From: Mesorhizobium sp. CA8
GTDB lineage: Bacteria; Pseudomonadota; Alphaproteobacteria; Rhizobiales; Rhizobiaceae
Length of the DNA stretch: 64,000 bases
NCBI RefSeq assembly: GCF_020164955.1
Contig: NZ_JAIUHG010000005.1
Coordinates: forward strand, 62,001-126,000
Direction of reading: 5' to 3'
Shown piece after piece: positions 9,228-17,613 of the stretch (position 1 is its first letter; the number at the start of each line of letters is the position of its first letter). The notes under the pieces are model-generated. The model was not told the origin of the DNA, ran no database searches, and worked only from the letters and a program-made list of their open reading frames with translations. The position numbers were made by a program, and so were the translations under genes.

Positions 9228-10306
9228 CCGCGCCCCGAAAACCGGCGGCCTTCCGCATCGAGCCTGAGACCGAGGCGCCGCCGCAACCACAGCGAAACCG
9301 CGCTGCCGAGGAACAGCCGGCGCGCAGGCCACGTGCCGCGAGGGCCGATGTAGCGGTCGTGATCCCCTCGGAAGTCGACGTCTTCGAGGAGCCGGATATC
9401 GAGGCCGCGGTTCCGCCGCCGGCGACGGCGCCGAGAAAGCGTTCGCTGTTTTCCCGGCTGTTCTTCAGCGCTCTGAGCGTGCTCGTCTCGCTGGCGGTCG
9501 GCCTGTGGGCCGATCAGTTGATTCGCGACCTGTTTGCGCGCGCCGAATGGCTCGGCTGGCTGGCGGCCGGCATGGCGGCGATCGCGCTGCTTTCCCTGCT
9601 CGTCATCCTGATCCGCGAATTCCTCGCCATCGCCCGCCTTGCCGAAGTCGAAAAGATGCAGAAACGGGCCCTGGATGCGGTGGCGCGCGACGATCCCAAG
9701 GCGGCGCGCGCCTTGGTCGACGAGCTCTCGGCCTTCGTCGCGGCGAAACCCGAGACCGCCGCAGGGCGTCGTTCGCTCGCCGAATTGCGCGGCGAGATCA
9801 TCGACGGGGCCAATCTGGTTCGGCTGGCCGAGACCGAAATCCTGTCGCCCCTCGATACCCGTGCCAAAGTCATGATTCTGGAAGCGGCGAAGCGCGTGTC
9901 GCTCATCACAGCGGTCAGCCCGCGCGCGCTGGTCGACATCGCTTATGTCGTGTTCGAGGCCGGGCGGCTGATCCGGCGCCTCTCCGAGCTCTATGGCGGC
10001 CGCCCAGGCACGCTGGGCTTCTTCCGGCTGGCGCGCGGCGTGCTCGCGCATCTGGCGGTGACCGGATCGATCGCGGTGGGCGACAGTTTCGTGCAGCAGA
10101 TCGTCGGCCACGGGCTTGCCGCAAAACTCTCGGCAAAACTCGGCGAAGGCGTGGTCAACGGCATGATGACGGCGCGCATCGGCATCGCCGCGATGGAAAC
10201 CGCCCGCCCCTTACCGTTCATCTCAGTGAAGCGCCCGGGCCTCGGCGATTTCCTCTCGGCGCTGACGTCTTTCGCGGCACGAAAGAGCGGCCAGGACGAC
10301 CGATAA
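9224..10306 (+). CDS. ycjF: YcjF/TIGR01620-family inner membrane protein
   Basis: The 360-residue protein has a Pro/Arg-rich cytosolic N-terminus, two transmembrane helices (about residues 80-97 and 109-130) and a conserved C-terminal DUF697-like domain with GHGLAAKLSAKLGEGVVNGM. It is the standard partner of YcjX, with which it overlaps by 4 bp (ATGA). Function of the pair is unsettled; a role in membrane stress or envelope maintenance is inferred from family context. It is followed by about 100 bp without a gene. Confidence 0.85.
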   Translation: MTAPRKPAAFRIEPETEAPPQPQRNRAAEEQPARRPRAARADVAVVIPSEVDVFEEPDIEAAVPPPATAPRKRSLFSRLFFSALSVLVSLAVGLWADQLIRDLFARAEWLGWLAAGMAAIALLSLLVILIREFLAIARLAEVEKMQKRALDAVARDDPKAARALVDELSAFVAAKPETAAGRRSLAELRGEIIDGANLVRLAETEILSPLDTRAKVMILEAAKRVSLITAVSPRALVDIAYVVFEAGRLIRRLSELYGGRPGTLGFFRLARGVLAHLAVTGSIAVGDSFVQQIVGHGLAAKLSAKLGEGVVNGMMTARIGIAAMETARPLPFISVKRPGLGDFLSALTSFAARKSGQDDR

Positions 10307-10405
10307 GGTAAACGCGTGACCCATTGCGGGTGACGAAGCATTAACCAATCTTCTGCATGGTCAGTTCGGTCCCAAGAATAGACTCTTTCGTGCCGGGTGT
10401 CGTCG

Positions 10406-10960
10406 ATGAGAAGCGTAATCCTGTCCTGCGTTCTGCCTGCCGCCATTGCGATTGCCGCGCCGCTCGGCCTCGTCGAAAAGGCCCTTGGCGCAGAGCCGGA
10501 CAAGCAGTTTTTCCGCTCAGTCGAAGGCAGATGGGTCGGCCCTGGCGAGATCATCGCCGGCAAGTACAAAGGCACCAAATTCACCTGCGATTTCAATGGC
10601 TCGACGCCCGCCAGCAAGCTCGGCATGACGCTTGACGGCGGCTGCAGGGTCGGCGTGTTCACGCAAAAGATGTCCGCCAGTGTCGAACGCAAGGGCCGCG
10701 ACGGTTACCGGGGCACCTTCATGGGCGGCTCGACCGAAAGCGGCATGGACATTGTCGGCGGCAATGTCGTCGACACCCAGAAGGTCGTTTTCACCATCAA
10801 CCGCAAGCAGTTGAACGGCGTCATGCAGGCGCGCGTGCCGGACGGCAATTCGATGACCGTGACGGTGGCCGTGCGCGTCAACAACCAGCTTGTGCCGGTG
10901 ATCGGCATGAGCCTGAAGCGGGTCGATTCGGTCGAAGTCGGCGCCATCGCCAAGAACTGA
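10406..10960 (+). CDS. secreted hypothetical protein
   Basis: I do not recognise this 184-residue protein. It has a clear Sec signal (MRSVILSCVLPAAIAIAAP, cleavage probably near LGAEP). The mature part reads as a small beta-rich domain: EGRWVGPGEIIAGKYKGTKF, GCRVGVFTQ, and alternating strands to the end. The phrase RWxGxGEI...G resembles small periplasmic proteins of rhizobia with no assigned role. There are two cysteines in the mature protein that could form a disulfide. The ATG at 10406 is preferred over an in-frame GTG three codons upstream; the Shine-Dalgarno sequence is weak (CGGGTG). Codon use is like the neighbours. Confidence 0.7.
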   Translation: MRSVILSCVLPAAIAIAAPLGLVEKALGAEPDKQFFRSVEGRWVGPGEIIAGKYKGTKFTCDFNGSTPASKLGMTLDGGCRVGVFTQKMSASVERKGRDGYRGTFMGGSTESGMDIVGGNVVDTQKVVFTINRKQLNGVMQARVPDGNSMTVTVAVRVNNQLVPVIGMSLKRVDSVEVGAIAKN

Positions 10961-11009
10961 TCCGGCTCGGTTCCGGCAGCCCGCACCCACACTCGCAAAA
11001 ATAGACTGA

Positions 11010-12011
11010 TCAAGTCAAAGTCGGAAAGTGGCAGGCCACTTTGCGGCCAGGGCGATATTCCATCAGTTCCGGCCGCTCAGAGCGGCAACGATCCACCGCG
11101 ATCGGGCATCGCGGATGGAAGCGGCATCCGGATGGTGGTTTGAGCGGGCTCGGTACGTCGCCGGTGAGGATGATGCGCTTGCGCGCGCCCGCAGGCGTCG
11201 TCTCGACGATGGGAACCGCCGAGATCAGCGCCTGGCTGTAGGGATGGGCAGGTGTCGCAAAGACCTCTTCCGCCGGGCCTTCCTCGACGATCGAGCCGAG
11301 ATACATGACCGTGATGCGCGTCGAAACCTGGCGCACCACAGAGAGATCGTGGGCGATGAAGATATAGGTGAGCTTCAGCTTCTCCTGCAGATCGGCGAGC
11401 AGGTTGACGATCTGGGCCTGCACCGACACGTCGAGCGCGGAGACCGGCTCGTCCAGCACGACAAGGTCGGGATTCAACGCGATGGCCCTCGCGATACCGA
11501 CGCGCTGGCGCTGCCCGCCGGAGAATTCGTGCGGATAGCGCATCATATGGTCCGGCAACAGCCCGACCAGCTCGAACAGCTCCGCCACGCGCGCGGTGAT
11601 CTCACGCGCCGAAACCTTGCCATGGATACGCAACGGCTCGGCGACGAGATCGCCGACGCGCCGGCGCGGATTGAGCGAGGCCGAGGGATCCTGGAAGACC
11701 ATTTGCAAGCGCCGCCGCAGCGGCCTGAGCTCGGACAGCGATTTCGAGGTGATGTCGTCGCCTTCGAACAGAAGCTTGCCGTCGGTGATGTCGTAGAGCC
11801 GAACCAGGCAGCGCGCCAGCGTGGACTTGCCGCATCCGGATTCGCCGACAAGGCCGACAGTCTCGCCGCGCCGCACGGTCAACGAAACGTTGTCCACGGC
11901 ATGGACGGTCCGCCTGCCTTCGGCGGAAAAGCGGGTGCCGATCGAAAAGCGTTTTGTCAGCGAACGCGTCTCGAGGATCGGGCGATTTGTGTTTGTCATC
12001 GGTTCGCTCAT
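11010..12011 (-). CDS. oligopeptide/dipeptide ABC transporter ATP-binding protein (DppF/OppF type)
   Basis: The 333-residue ATPase has Walker A GESGCGKST (residues 56-64), the signature SGGQRQR (164-170) and Walker B LVVLDEP (183-189). The C-terminal oligo_HPY region contains CRFHPRCPIAVDRC, whose cysteines are typical of peptide-importer ATPases. It energises the importer made by the permease genes upstream and is the last gene of the operon. Its start overlaps the stop of the preceding ATPase by ATGA, which decides the start; the frame remains open for 23 codons upstream. Confidence 0.92.
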   Translation of the reverse strand: MSEPMTNTNRPILETRSLTKRFSIGTRFSAEGRRTVHAVDNVSLTVRRGETVGLVGESGCGKSTLARCLVRLYDITDGKLLFEGDDITSKSLSELRPLRRRLQMVFQDPSASLNPRRRVGDLVAEPLRIHGKVSAREITARVAELFELVGLLPDHMMRYPHEFSGGQRQRVGIARAIALNPDLVVLDEPVSALDVSVQAQIVNLLADLQEKLKLTYIFIAHDLSVVRQVSTRITVMYLGSIVEEGPAEEVFATPAHPYSQALISAVPIVETTPAGARKRIILTGDVPSPLKPPSGCRFHPRCPIAVDRCRSERPELMEYRPGRKVACHFPTLT

Positions 12012-12967
12012 GCCTGTGCCACCCGAAAGCACGCGGCGGCATGCGCGCTCGCGCCGAGACCCGGCTTGCCAGTCTCGCATGGCTCGTAGCGGGCCGGGCA
12101 GCGCGGGCCGAAGGCGCAGCCTTGCGGCAGCCGCAGCAAGGAAGGCGGCGAACCGGGGATGGCCGGCAGGCGGCGCGGTTTCTGGCCGGTCAGCGGCGGG
12201 ATCGAGCCGAGCAGCGCGCGCGTATAAGGGTGTCGCGGGTCGGAAAACAGCTCCGTGCGGGTGCCGCGCTCCACCACGCGGCCGGCATACATGACCATGA
12301 CCCGGTCGGCGAGCTCGGAGACGACACCCATGTCATGCGTGATGAAGACCACCGCCGACTTGTGCTTCGCCCGCAATTTGCGCACGAGGTCGAGAATGCC
12401 GGCCTGCACGGTGACGTCGAGCGCGGTGGTCGGCTCGTCTGCCACCAGCAGCGCCGGATCGCAGGACAACGCCATTGCGATCACGGCGCGCTGTCGCATG
12501 CCGCCGGAAAGCTGGTGCGGATAGCGCGACATTGCCTCGTGCGGGTTGGGGAAATTCACCTCCGCCAGCAGCTGCTCGACGCGCTCCATCGCCTTGGACT
12601 TGCTTAACCCCCGATGCGCCCGGATCTGCTCGGCGATCTGCCAGCCGATCGTGTAGACCGGCGTGAGCGCCGTCATCGGGTCCTGGAAGATCATCGCGAT
12701 CTCGTTGCCGCGCAAACGACGAAGCTCGCGCGGCGGCAGGCCCACCAATTCGCGGCCCTTGTAGCGGATCGAGCCTTCGATTGTGGCGTTCGGGTCGGTG
12801 ATAAGCCCCATCACGGCGAGCAGCGATACCGTCTTGCCGGAGCCGGATTCGCCGACGACGCCGAGGATCTCGCTTTCCTTGAGATCGAACGAAACGCCGT
12901 CGATGGCCCGTACCGGCCCGTCATGCGTGCGGAAGGACACTTTGAGATCACGCACCGACAGTATCAT
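12008..12967 (-). CDS. peptide ABC transporter ATP-binding protein (DppD/OppD type)
   Basis: The 319-residue protein is the second ATPase of the importer. It has Walker A GESGSGKT (residues 39-46), the ABC signature LSGGMRQR, Walker B LLVADEP and the C-terminal cysteine cluster GCAFGPRCPARYEPC. Its start overlaps the permease stop by 4 bp and its stop overlaps the DppF-type gene by 4 bp, a tightly coupled arrangement. DppD/DppF pairs work as heterodimers on the cytoplasmic face. Confidence 0.92.
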   Translation of the reverse strand: MILSVRDLKVSFRTHDGPVRAIDGVSFDLKESEILGVVGESGSGKTVSLLAVMGLITDPNATIEGSIRYKGRELVGLPPRELRRLRGNEIAMIFQDPMTALTPVYTIGWQIAEQIRAHRGLSKSKAMERVEQLLAEVNFPNPHEAMSRYPHQLSGGMRQRAVIAMALSCDPALLVADEPTTALDVTVQAGILDLVRKLRAKHKSAVVFITHDMGVVSELADRVMVMYAGRVVERGTRTELFSDPRHPYTRALLGSIPPLTGQKPRRLPAIPGSPPSLLRLPQGCAFGPRCPARYEPCETGKPGLGASAHAAACFRVAQA

Positions 12968-13935
12968 GATGCACTCAGGCGCGGATCGAGAAGGATGTAG
13001 ACGAAATCGACGACCGCGTTGGCGATGACCACGAACATGGACGCGTACATGACCGTCGCCATGATCATCGGCAGATCGAGATTCTGCAGCGCGTCATAGG
13101 TGAGCTTGCCGATGCCGTGCAGGCCGAACACGACCTCGGTCAGCAAGGCCGAGCCGCCCACCAACGCGCCAAAGTCGAGGCCGAACAGGGTGACGAAGGC
13201 GATGAGCGAGGTGCGCAGCGCATGGCGAAACAGAATGCGGGTCTCCGACAGGCCCTTAGCGCGGGCGGTGCGGATATAATCTTCCTGCATGGATTCGATG
13301 ATGGCCGCGCGGAGCACGCGCCCGTAAATGCCGATATAGAGGATGGCCAGCGTGATCCATGGGATGACCAGCGTCAGGAACCAGCCCTTGGGATCGTCGG
13401 AAAAGTTCTTGTAGCCGAGCGGCGGCACCCAGGAGAACGCCCAACTGTCGTGATAACGGCTCTGGGTCATCAGGTTCATCACCTCGCCCAGCCAGTAGAC
13501 CGGCATGGAAATGCCGAGCAGGCCCAAAGCCATCAGGAGCTTGTCCAGCCAGCTGTCGCGGGTGGCCGCGGCGACGATGCCGATGATGATGGAGACGACC
13601 ACCCACAGGATCGCGGCGCCGAACACCAGCGATAGCGTGACCGGGATCGAATCCATGACGGCCGGCACAACCTTCCAGCCGCGGTTGACGAAGGAGGTCA
13701 GATCGCCGGTGACGAAGATCTTCTCCATCATGCGCGTGTATTGCACGTAGAGCGGCTGGTCGAAGCCGAAGCTGTGGCGCACCGCCGCCAGCACTTCCGG
13801 AGAAGCGTTGCGGCCGGCGATGCGCGCGGCGGGATCGGCGCCGGGCGTGGCGAAGAAGATCAGGAAGACGATGACCGAGATGCCGAACATCACGAAAAGC
13901 ATCTGACCGAAACGGCGCAGGATGGCATAAAACAT
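12964..13935 (-). CDS. peptide ABC transporter permease (DppB/OppB type)
   Basis: The 323-residue permease starts MFYAILRRFGQMLFVMFGISVIVFLIFF, the usual DppB first helix, and has five further hydrophobic segments. The EAA loop reads DYIRTARAKGLSETRILFRHALR, the site that contacts the ATPases. The real start is the ATG that overlaps the upstream permease stop by one base (TGATG). It forms the membrane channel with the DppC-type partner. Confidence 0.92.
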   Translation of the reverse strand: MFYAILRRFGQMLFVMFGISVIVFLIFFATPGADPAARIAGRNASPEVLAAVRHSFGFDQPLYVQYTRMMEKIFVTGDLTSFVNRGWKVVPAVMDSIPVTLSLVFGAAILWVVVSIIIGIVAAATRDSWLDKLLMALGLLGISMPVYWLGEVMNLMTQSRYHDSWAFSWVPPLGYKNFSDDPKGWFLTLVIPWITLAILYIGIYGRVLRAAIIESMQEDYIRTARAKGLSETRILFRHALRTSLIAFVTLFGLDFGALVGGSALLTEVVFGLHGIGKLTYDALQNLDLPMIMATVMYASMFVVIANAVVDFVYILLDPRLSAS

Positions 13936-14951
13936 CAGTCGCGCCCCAGCCGGACCTTGGAACGCGGATCGAGCGCATCGCGCAGGCCGTCGCCGAAGAC
14001 GTTGAGCGCCATGACGGAAATGGCGATCGCCAGCCCTGGCACCAGCGCAACCAGCGGCCTTGTGTAGAGCAGCGCCTGCCCATCCTGGATGATGGTGCCC
14101 CAGCTCGCGGCCGGCGGCTGCACGCCGATCGACAGGAACGAAAGCGCCGATTCCGTCAGCATGTTCAGCGCCATCATCAGCGGCACGAACACGATGAGGG
14201 TGGTGGTGATATTGGGCAGGATGTCGCGCCACAGAATGCGCCAGCCCGGCACGCCCAGATTGATCGCGGCGAACACGAATTCGCTGTGGCGCAGCGCCAG
14301 GACCTGCCCGCGGATCGGGCGCGCGACATAGGGTATATAGACAATTCCTATGATGATGATCGGCAACCATAGGCTGCCCGACTGGATCTCGATCGGTCCG
14401 ATCGCGATGCCTTGCGCGATGGTGACGATGGAAAGCGAGATCGCCAGCAGATAGATCGGAAACGCCCAGAGCACGTCGAGCAAGCGCGACAGCACCGTAT
14501 CGGTGATGCCGCCGAAATACCCCGCGATCAGGCCCGCCATCGTGCCGACGATCAGCGTGAAGATGGTGGCCGCCCCCGAGATCAAAAGCGAGTTCAAGCC
14601 GCCATAGAGCAACCTTGCCATGACGTCCCGCCCCTGGCTGTCGGCGCCGAGGAAATAATTGCCGAGCCGCCAGGTCGGGCCGATCGGCGTGTAGCCAAGC
14701 CCCAGTCCCTCGGTCGACTGTTCCATCACCGGAACGTCGGCGCCGTCGATCTGGATGACGGCGTCGAGCGTCGAGGCGAACGGATCCGTGCCCGCCCATT
14801 TTGCGTAAAGCGGCGCGCTGAAACAGGCGAGGACGATGATGAGGAACACGGCCAGGGACGCCATGGCGGCCCTGTCCGTTGCCAGCTTCGCAAACGCGAC
14901 GGCCCAGGGCCCTCGCGTCTTGCGCGGCATGGCGGCGACTTGGCTGGACAC
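13935..14951 (-). CDS. peptide ABC transporter permease (DppC/OppC type)
   Basis: The 338-residue permease has the N-terminal OppC_N segment (MASLAVFLIIVLACFSAPL), a periplasmic loop ending HFLGAD-like in NYFLGADSQGRDVMARLLYG, and a binding-protein-dependent transport domain with the EAA region NLGVPGWRILWRDILPN. I chose the GTG at 14951 because GGAAGG lies about 8 nt upstream; an ATG seven codons in (14930) is the alternative. The gap to the binding-protein stop is 40 bp. Confidence 0.9.
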   Translation of the reverse strand: MSSQVAAMPRKTRGPWAVAFAKLATDRAAMASLAVFLIIVLACFSAPLYAKWAGTDPFASTLDAVIQIDGADVPVMEQSTEGLGLGYTPIGPTWRLGNYFLGADSQGRDVMARLLYGGLNSLLISGAATIFTLIVGTMAGLIAGYFGGITDTVLSRLLDVLWAFPIYLLAISLSIVTIAQGIAIGPIEIQSGSLWLPIIIIGIVYIPYVARPIRGQVLALRHSEFVFAAINLGVPGWRILWRDILPNITTTLIVFVPLMMALNMLTESALSFLSIGVQPPAASWGTIIQDGQALLYTRPLVALVPGLAIAISVMALNVFGDGLRDALDPRSKVRLGRD

Positions 14952-14991
14952 GATATGTGCCTTCCGCGGTTCGTTATTGCACCCAGGCCCC

Positions 14992-16653
14992 TTACTGCAC
15001 CCAGGATTGGGTGATAATCCAGTTGAACTGCGGGTTGAACTTGAAATTGCCAATGCGCTTGCTGACGAAATCAAGCCGCTTCGGCGTGAAGAGGCCGACC
15101 GCCGGCGCCTTGTCGGTGACCTGCTTGTCGATTGCCGCCCACAATTTGTCGGCCGCCTTCTGGTCGGTCACGCCGAGGTCCAGCGCCTTTTGCATCTGGG
15201 CGTCAATATCCTTGTCGCAGAAGCCGGAAATGTTGATCGAGGCATCCGAGCCTTCGCGATAGGAAGCGCAGCTGAACAGGATGTTCAGGAAGTCCGACGC
15301 TGCCGGGTAATCCTTGTACCATTGGGTCACCGACATCTGCACTTTGTTGTTGGTATTCTGGATATAGGTGAACTGCAGGTTGGACGAGATCGGCTTGACG
15401 TCGGCGACGTAGCCGATATTGGTCAGCACGCTCTGCAGATAGACGCCGATCGACCGCGAGATGGCGGTGTCCTCGACGATGATGGTCACCTTCTGGCCCT
15501 TGGTGCCCGATTCCTCGACGAGCTGCTTGGCCTTCCCGACATCCGGAGCCGACCATTTGGCGCCCGGGTTCTTGGTGAAGGGGCAATAGTCCTCATGTCC
15601 GGGGAAATCCGGCGGCAGGACCTGGCAGACCGGCGAGGCCAGCACCTTGCCGCCGAACAGCTTGACCAACGTGTTGCGGTCGACCGCGTAAGCGACGGCC
15701 TGGCGGGCCTTTTCATTGTCGAACGGAGCCATGCGCGTGTTCAGCGGCGCGTACCACCAGGCCGAAAGCGGCGAGATATGCAGCTGGTCCATTGACTTGC
15801 TGCCAAGTTCGCCGAGGCGGTCGCTGGGCAGCGCGTCGAACATCCAGTCCGCCTCGCCATTTTGGATCGCCGTCACGGCGGCCTCTTCCGACAGGCCGAA
15901 ATCATACTGCACGACATCCGGATAGCCGTCCGGCTGGGCTTCCTCGCTCCACTGCTTGAAGTTGGGGTTGCGGGAAACCGTCATGCCCTTGTTGGGATCG
16001 AAGGCCGAGATCATGTAGGGGCCGGTGCTGGGGATCGGCTTGGAGCCCATATCTTCCGGAGGCGTGTCCGCCGGCAGGATCACGGCATGCGGCAAGGCGA
16101 GCTTGTAGAGGATCTCGGCGTCCGGCTTGGTGAGATTGAGGGTGATCGTGCCGGCCGCCTCGTCGGCGACGACGCCGCCTTCCAGCGTGCAGCTCTTGGT
16201 GTCGGCCAGGCATTTATCGGCGCCGACAATGCCGGCATAGAAGGTGCCCGACGTCGGGCCGGAAATCTTGAAGATGCGCTGGAAGGACGCGACCACGTCC
16301 TTCACGCCGAGGTCCTGGCCGTTGGAGAACTTGATGCCCTTGCGCAGCTTGAAGGTGAAGGTCTTGCCGTCATTGCTGACCGTGGGTAGCGCCTCGGCCA
16401 GATCGGGGACAATGGAAAAGCCGTCGACGCCCTCGGCTTTGCGGAAGGCGACCAAGCCGTCATAGATCGGCTGGTACATCTGCCAGCCCTGGTCCGTGTA
16501 GTTGATATGCGGATCGAGGGTTCCGGCCGCCGATCGGGCGAGAAGGCGAATGGTGCCGCCGCGGTGTTCCTTGAGATATTCGGCATGCGCCGGAGCGAGC
16601 CACGAGCCGGCCAGCAATGCGGCGGCCGACGCCGCCAAAAGCAGTTTCTTCAT
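14992..16653 (-). CDS. peptide ABC transporter substrate-binding protein
   Basis: This 553-residue protein is a cluster C (SBP_bac_5) solute-binding protein. It has a Sec signal ending near APAHA (about residue 24), then GGTIRLLARSAAGTLDPHIN, the IYDGLVAF segment and the family motif FKLRKGIKFSNGQ. It captures peptides in the periplasm for the permeases downstream. The start follows AAGGGG. Its last 18 bp, including the stop, are tandemly duplicated just beyond the gene (WVQ-stop twice). The stop of the upstream hydrolase is 16 bp before this start. Confidence 0.92.
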   Translation of the reverse strand: MKKLLLAASAAALLAGSWLAPAHAEYLKEHRGGTIRLLARSAAGTLDPHINYTDQGWQMYQPIYDGLVAFRKAEGVDGFSIVPDLAEALPTVSNDGKTFTFKLRKGIKFSNGQDLGVKDVVASFQRIFKISGPTSGTFYAGIVGADKCLADTKSCTLEGGVVADEAAGTITLNLTKPDAEILYKLALPHAVILPADTPPEDMGSKPIPSTGPYMISAFDPNKGMTVSRNPNFKQWSEEAQPDGYPDVVQYDFGLSEEAAVTAIQNGEADWMFDALPSDRLGELGSKSMDQLHISPLSAWWYAPLNTRMAPFDNEKARQAVAYAVDRNTLVKLFGGKVLASPVCQVLPPDFPGHEDYCPFTKNPGAKWSAPDVGKAKQLVEESGTKGQKVTIIVEDTAISRSIGVYLQSVLTNIGYVADVKPISSNLQFTYIQNTNNKVQMSVTQWYKDYPAASDFLNILFSCASYREGSDASINISGFCDKDIDAQMQKALDLGVTDQKAADKLWAAIDKQVTDKAPAVGLFTPKRLDFVSKRIGNFKFNPQFNWIITQSWVQ

Positions 16654-16669
16654 GTCGTCATTCCCCTTT

Positions 16670-17575
16670 TCAGTTTTCGTTGTCGTCCAGGAAGTTTCCC
16701 ACCACCCGCATGCAGAGATCCTGCTCCTCGACATGCGGCATGTGGCTGGAATGCTCGAATATCTCCCAGCGCGATCCCTTGATGCCGTCCTTGAAGGGCT
16801 GCACGGTCGCGGGCGTGGCTTCGTCGTAACGGCCGGAGATGAGGAGCGTCGGAACCTCGATGGCCGGCAGGCGGTCGATAACGCTCCAGCTCTTCAGCGT
16901 GCCTATGACGTGGAATTCGTTCGGCCCGTTCATCACATTGTAGACGGTAGGATTGCGCACGATCTGGGCGAAGGTCTCCGTCACCTCGGGCGGGAACGGC
17001 ACGACCCGGCAGACATGCCGTTCGTAGAACCGCATCGTCGCTTCTTGGTAGGCAGCATCGTTCGTCGTGCCGGCCTGTTCGTGACGGGTCAGCGTGTCCT
17101 GCACGTCCCGGGGCAGATCGGCGCGCAGCCGGTTGGCTTCCTCGACCCAGAGCTTCATGGAAGCCGGCGAATTGGCGATGGTCAGCGACTTCAGGCCCTT
17201 CGGCCGGGTCACGCCGTATTCGGCACCCAGCATGCCGCCCCAGCTTTGACCCAGCACATGGAAGCCGCCGCGGATGCCGAGATGGTCGATGAGGTTCTCC
17301 AGTTCGTCGATGAAGAGTTGGGGCGTCCAGAAATCGGCGCCCTTTTCCGGCAGCAAGGTGGAATTGCCGCAGCCCAACTGGTCGTAGTGGATGACCGTGC
17401 GGCCGCCCCGGGCAAGAAGCTTGTAGGCATCGACGTAATTATGCGCGGCGCCCGGCCCGCCATGCAGGATGATGACCGGAGCCTTGCCGGCATCGGACTC
17501 GCCGCTGATCCGATACCAGGTCTCATAGGCGCCGAAGCCGGCCCACCCTTCCTTGCTGACGATCTCGGACGACAT
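16670..17575 (-). CDS. pip: proline iminopeptidase-family alpha/beta hydrolase
   Basis: The 301-residue hydrolase has the oxyanion segment ILHGGPGAAHNYVD (HGGPG at 38-42), the nucleophile elbow GQSWGG (Ser111), Asp251 in SGRYDEATP and His278 in HSSHMPH. This is the arrangement of prolyl iminopeptidases, which remove N-terminal residues from peptides. Its place between pepA and the peptide-binding gene supports a peptidase role over a generic esterase. The ATG at 17575 has GAGGGAG upstream; an ATG nine codons earlier lacks one. No signal peptide is seen, so it probably acts in the cytoplasm on imported peptides. Confidence 0.85.
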   Translation of the reverse strand: MSSEIVSKEGWAGFGAYETWYRISGESDAGKAPVIILHGGPGAAHNYVDAYKLLARGGRTVIHYDQLGCGNSTLLPEKGADFWTPQLFIDELENLIDHLGIRGGFHVLGQSWGGMLGAEYGVTRPKGLKSLTIANSPASMKLWVEEANRLRADLPRDVQDTLTRHEQAGTTNDAAYQEATMRFYERHVCRVVPFPPEVTETFAQIVRNPTVYNVMNGPNEFHVIGTLKSWSVIDRLPAIEVPTLLISGRYDEATPATVQPFKDGIKGSRWEIFEHSSHMPHVEEQDLCMRVVGNFLDDNEN

Positions 17576-17613
17576 CCCGGCTCCCTCAGTGGTTGAAGAC
17601 ATCTCGCTGTCGC

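Noticed and set aside
12964..14799. 611-residue fusion reading of the DppB permease frame
   Set aside because: The upstream 288 codons are the wrong frame of the DppC gene; the DppB start at 13935 is fixed by the TGATG overlap and family N-terminus.
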